Below, piece by piece: positions 5,677 to 6,668 of a DNA stretch of 6,668 bases (positions are counted from its first letter, which is position 1; every line of letters starts with the position of its first letter). A program made the position numbers and the translations under genes. Below the pieces are notes generated by a model that searched no databases, had not been told where the DNA came from, and saw only the letters and a program-made list of their open reading frames with translations. Location of the stretch: positions 1-6,668 of the forward strand of contig WRDJ01000041.1 of assembly GCA_009783495.1 (NCBI GenBank), read 5' to 3'. The stretch comes from Clostridiales bacterium. GTDB taxonomy: Bacteria; Bacillota; Dehalobacteriia; UBA4068.

Positions 5677-5748
5677 ATGCATATGGTAACTATGAGCACA
5701 GATTCAATCTTTCAAAGGGCAAACGATAGGGGTGGTTTATTTTGGTGA
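5677..5748 (+). other. Possible 23-codon leader ORF overlapping the infB start
   Basis: An ATG-initiated frame encodes MHMVTMSTDSIFQRAND followed by RGGLFW and a TGA at 5746-5748, which overlaps the infB start region (TTGGTGA). Three in-frame ATG codons lie within its first six codons. The upstream AGGGGAAAGAG at 5660-5670 is only a weak ribosome binding site. It lies in the same frame as ylxQ, with no stop between 5629 and 5745, so it could equally be the remnant of a longer ylxQ tail, or chance. Confidence 0.2.
5728..5734 (+). promoter_or_regulatory. Ribosome binding site that decides the infB start
   Basis: AGGGGTG at 5728-5734 matches the anti-Shine-Dalgarno pairing region GGAGGTG with one mismatch and one G-U wobble. 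Its core ends 9 bases before TTG 5742 and 12 bases before GTG 5745. The spacing therefore mildly favours TTG. Other genes here with readable sites have 5-9 bases. Confidence 0.5.
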
Positions 5749-6668
5749 AAATCAGGGTATTCGAATTGGGCAAGGAGCTTGGGCTGGAAAGTAAAGAGGT
5801 CATCAAACGTCTGGCCAAGATGGGTTTTGAAGCGAAAAACCATATGAGCCAGATTGATGACAAATACGCCGACTCGCTTAGGGCGGCCGCCAGCCAGAAG
5901 GCCGGGGCTTCCGGCGCGCCCGGCGGCTTTGTGCCTAAGGTCACGCGCATACCCAAGGCTGTGGTGCAGGAGAAACTTCAGGAGCAGGAGCAGGTCAAAT
6001 CCGCCGAAGCGGCCGTCGCGCCGCCGAAGGAAGCTGTGCCGCCCGCACCGGTTCCTCCCAAGGAGGAAGAGAAGCCCGTAGTGGCCGCTCCGCCGCCGCC
6101 GACCGCAAGAGAAACCGAAGCCACCACAGAACCCCCCGCAACGGAGAAGGCCGTCAAGGCCAAACCCGCCGCGCCTAAAGCTGCGGCCGAAAAAGAGAAA
6201 CCGGCCAAGCCCGAAGCGGCCGAGGCCGTCAAACCAGTGGCCGAAGCAAGCAAGGAAGAAAAACCGGCGCTTGCGGAAGAGAAAGCGGAAACAAAGAAGG
6301 AACCTTTCGTTCCCAGTATCCCCAGGCCGGAATATCAAAAACCGCCCGCAGCCCCGGCGGCCAAGGAAAGCCGCCCGCCCGCGCCAGCAGGTGCGCAGCA
6401 GAGGGCGCAAGAGAGCCGCCCGCCGCGCCCGCAAGGGACGAGGGAAGGTAGCCGCCCGCCGTCTCCCGGCGGAGCCGGTGCGCCGAGGCAATATGAAAGC
6501 CGCCCGCCGTCTCCCGGCGGAGCCGGTGCGCCGAGGCAATATGAAAGCCGCCAGCCGTCTCCCGGCGGGGCCGGTGCGCCGAGGCAATATGAAAGCCGCC
6601 CGCCGTCTCCCGGCGGGGCCGGTGCGCCGAGACAATATGAAGGCCGCCAGCCGTCTCCCGGCGGGGCC
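5742..6668 (+). CDS. infB: Translation initiation factor IF-2, N-terminal part (runs off the window)
   Basis: IF2 is the GTPase that brings fMet-tRNA to the 30S subunit and promotes subunit joining. Only the first 309 codons are visible. The G domain lies beyond the window. Residues 3-47 are an IF2_N domain (KIRVFELGKELGLESKEVI, then NHMSQIDDKYADSLR). Residues about 48-205 are a disordered linker rich in Ala, Pro, Lys and Glu. From about 210 it contains ESRPP motifs that become a regular 16-residue repeat at residue 237. The start may be TTG 5742 or GTG 5745. TTG gives M-V-K-I-R-V, matching the family's M-x-K-I/M-R-V, and better ribosome binding site spacing. GTG is the commoner codon. It is the last visible gene of the rimP operon, 113 bases after ylxQ. 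Confidence 0.95.
   Translation, partial: MVKIRVFELGKELGLESKEVIKRLAKMGFEAKNHMSQIDDKYADSLRAAASQKAGASGAPGGFVPKVTRIPKAVVQEKLQEQEQVKSAEAAVAPPKEAVPPAPVPPKEEEKPVVAAPPPPTARETEATTEPPATEKAVKAKPAAPKAAAEKEKPAKPEAAEAVKPVAEASKEEKPALAEEKAETKKEPFVPSIPRPEYQKPPAAPAAKESRPPAPAGAQQRAQESRPPRPQGTREGSRPPSPGGAGAPRQYESRPPSPGGAGAPRQYESRQPSPGGAGAPRQYESRPPSPGGAGAPRQYEGRQPSPGGA
6450..6668 (+). repeat. Tandem 48-bp (16-residue) repeats within infB
   Basis: Four full units start at 6450, 6498, 6546 and 6594, and a fifth begins at 6642 and is cut by the window end. The unit encodes SRPPSPGGAGAPRQYE. Units differ by only a few bases: position 4 is Pro in units 1, 2 and 4 but Gln in 3 and 5, GGA changes to GGG from unit 3, AGG changes to AGA in unit 4, and Ser changes to Gly at the start of unit 5. 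Degenerate precursors (ESRPPAP, ESRPPRP) lie at 6366 and 6411. The near-identity points to recent expansion. The array is in frame and Arg/Pro/Gly rich, with no globular fold expected. Confidence 0.95.

Noticed and set aside
5654..5700. Internal promoter for infB (TTGAGC or TTGATA with TATGCA-like boxes)
   Set aside because: Neither pair gives a good -10 at correct spacing.
5854..6081. Arg/Pro-rich 75-residue + strand frame within infB
   Set aside because: It is an out-of-frame shadow of the GC-rich infB linker without a ribosome binding site or known domain.
5712..6635. Long minus-strand frame opposite infB encoding an Arg/Gly-rich repeat protein
   Set aside because: It is the reverse complement of the infB linker and 48-bp repeats. 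The + strand frame has the IF2_N domain, a ribosome binding site and operon context.
6450..6668. CRISPR-like array of 48-bp direct repeats
   Set aside because: The units are contiguous with no unique spacers, stay in frame, and vary at codon level inside a recognised gene.

Overview
The window looks like a bacterial chromosome fragment of roughly 55-60% GC, with every gene on the + strand. Gene order rimP-nusA-rnpM(ylxR)-ylxQ-infB is typical of Firmicutes (Bacillota). NusA is also of the short Firmicutes type, without the extra C-terminal repeats of proteobacterial NusA. A Negativicutes-like or clostridial relative is possible, but the sequence alone does not fix the lineage. No tRNA, rRNA, transposase or CRISPR array was recognised.

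Region 1 (2-1267) holds the 3' half of purH, the last two steps of de novo purine synthesis, then a small predicted lipoprotein gene 20 bases downstream with a strong ribosome binding site. A 13-bp perfect stem followed by a T-rich tract closes this unit.

Region 2 (1285-3205) starts with a good extended -10 promoter, a leader containing a 9-bp hairpin, and a second, AT-rich predicted lipoprotein gene. trmD follows after only 34 bases. This TrmD is a fusion: a complete tRNA m1G37 methyltransferase of about 235 residues is joined to a second SPOUT-type methyltransferase domain (RNA_Me_trans family, PF09936) of about 190 residues. It is not next to rimM or rplS, its usual neighbours.

Region 3 (3204-6668) is the transcription/translation operon. 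A promoter with an AT-rich UP-like element overlaps the end of trmD. It gives a leader of about 70 bases with an 8-bp hairpin, then rimP (30S maturation), nusA (elongation, pausing and antitermination), rnpM/ylxR (RNase P modulator family), ylxQ (L7Ae-family K-turn protein) and the 5' part of infB (initiation factor IF2). The operon links RNA polymerase control, ribosome assembly and translation initiation. The visible part of IF2 is its N-terminal IF2_N domain, a long Ala/Pro/Lys/Glu-rich linker, and a nearly perfect tandem repeat of 16 residues (48 bases) running off the window end.

The most unusual points are the two-domain TrmD outside its usual neighbourhood, the IF2 tandem repeats, two lineage-specific lipoproteins between housekeeping genes (one apparently sharing its promoter with trmD), the rimP leader hairpin, and a pyrimidine/purine-rich element overlapping the ylxQ stop codon. 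I see no wholly new multi-gene system here.
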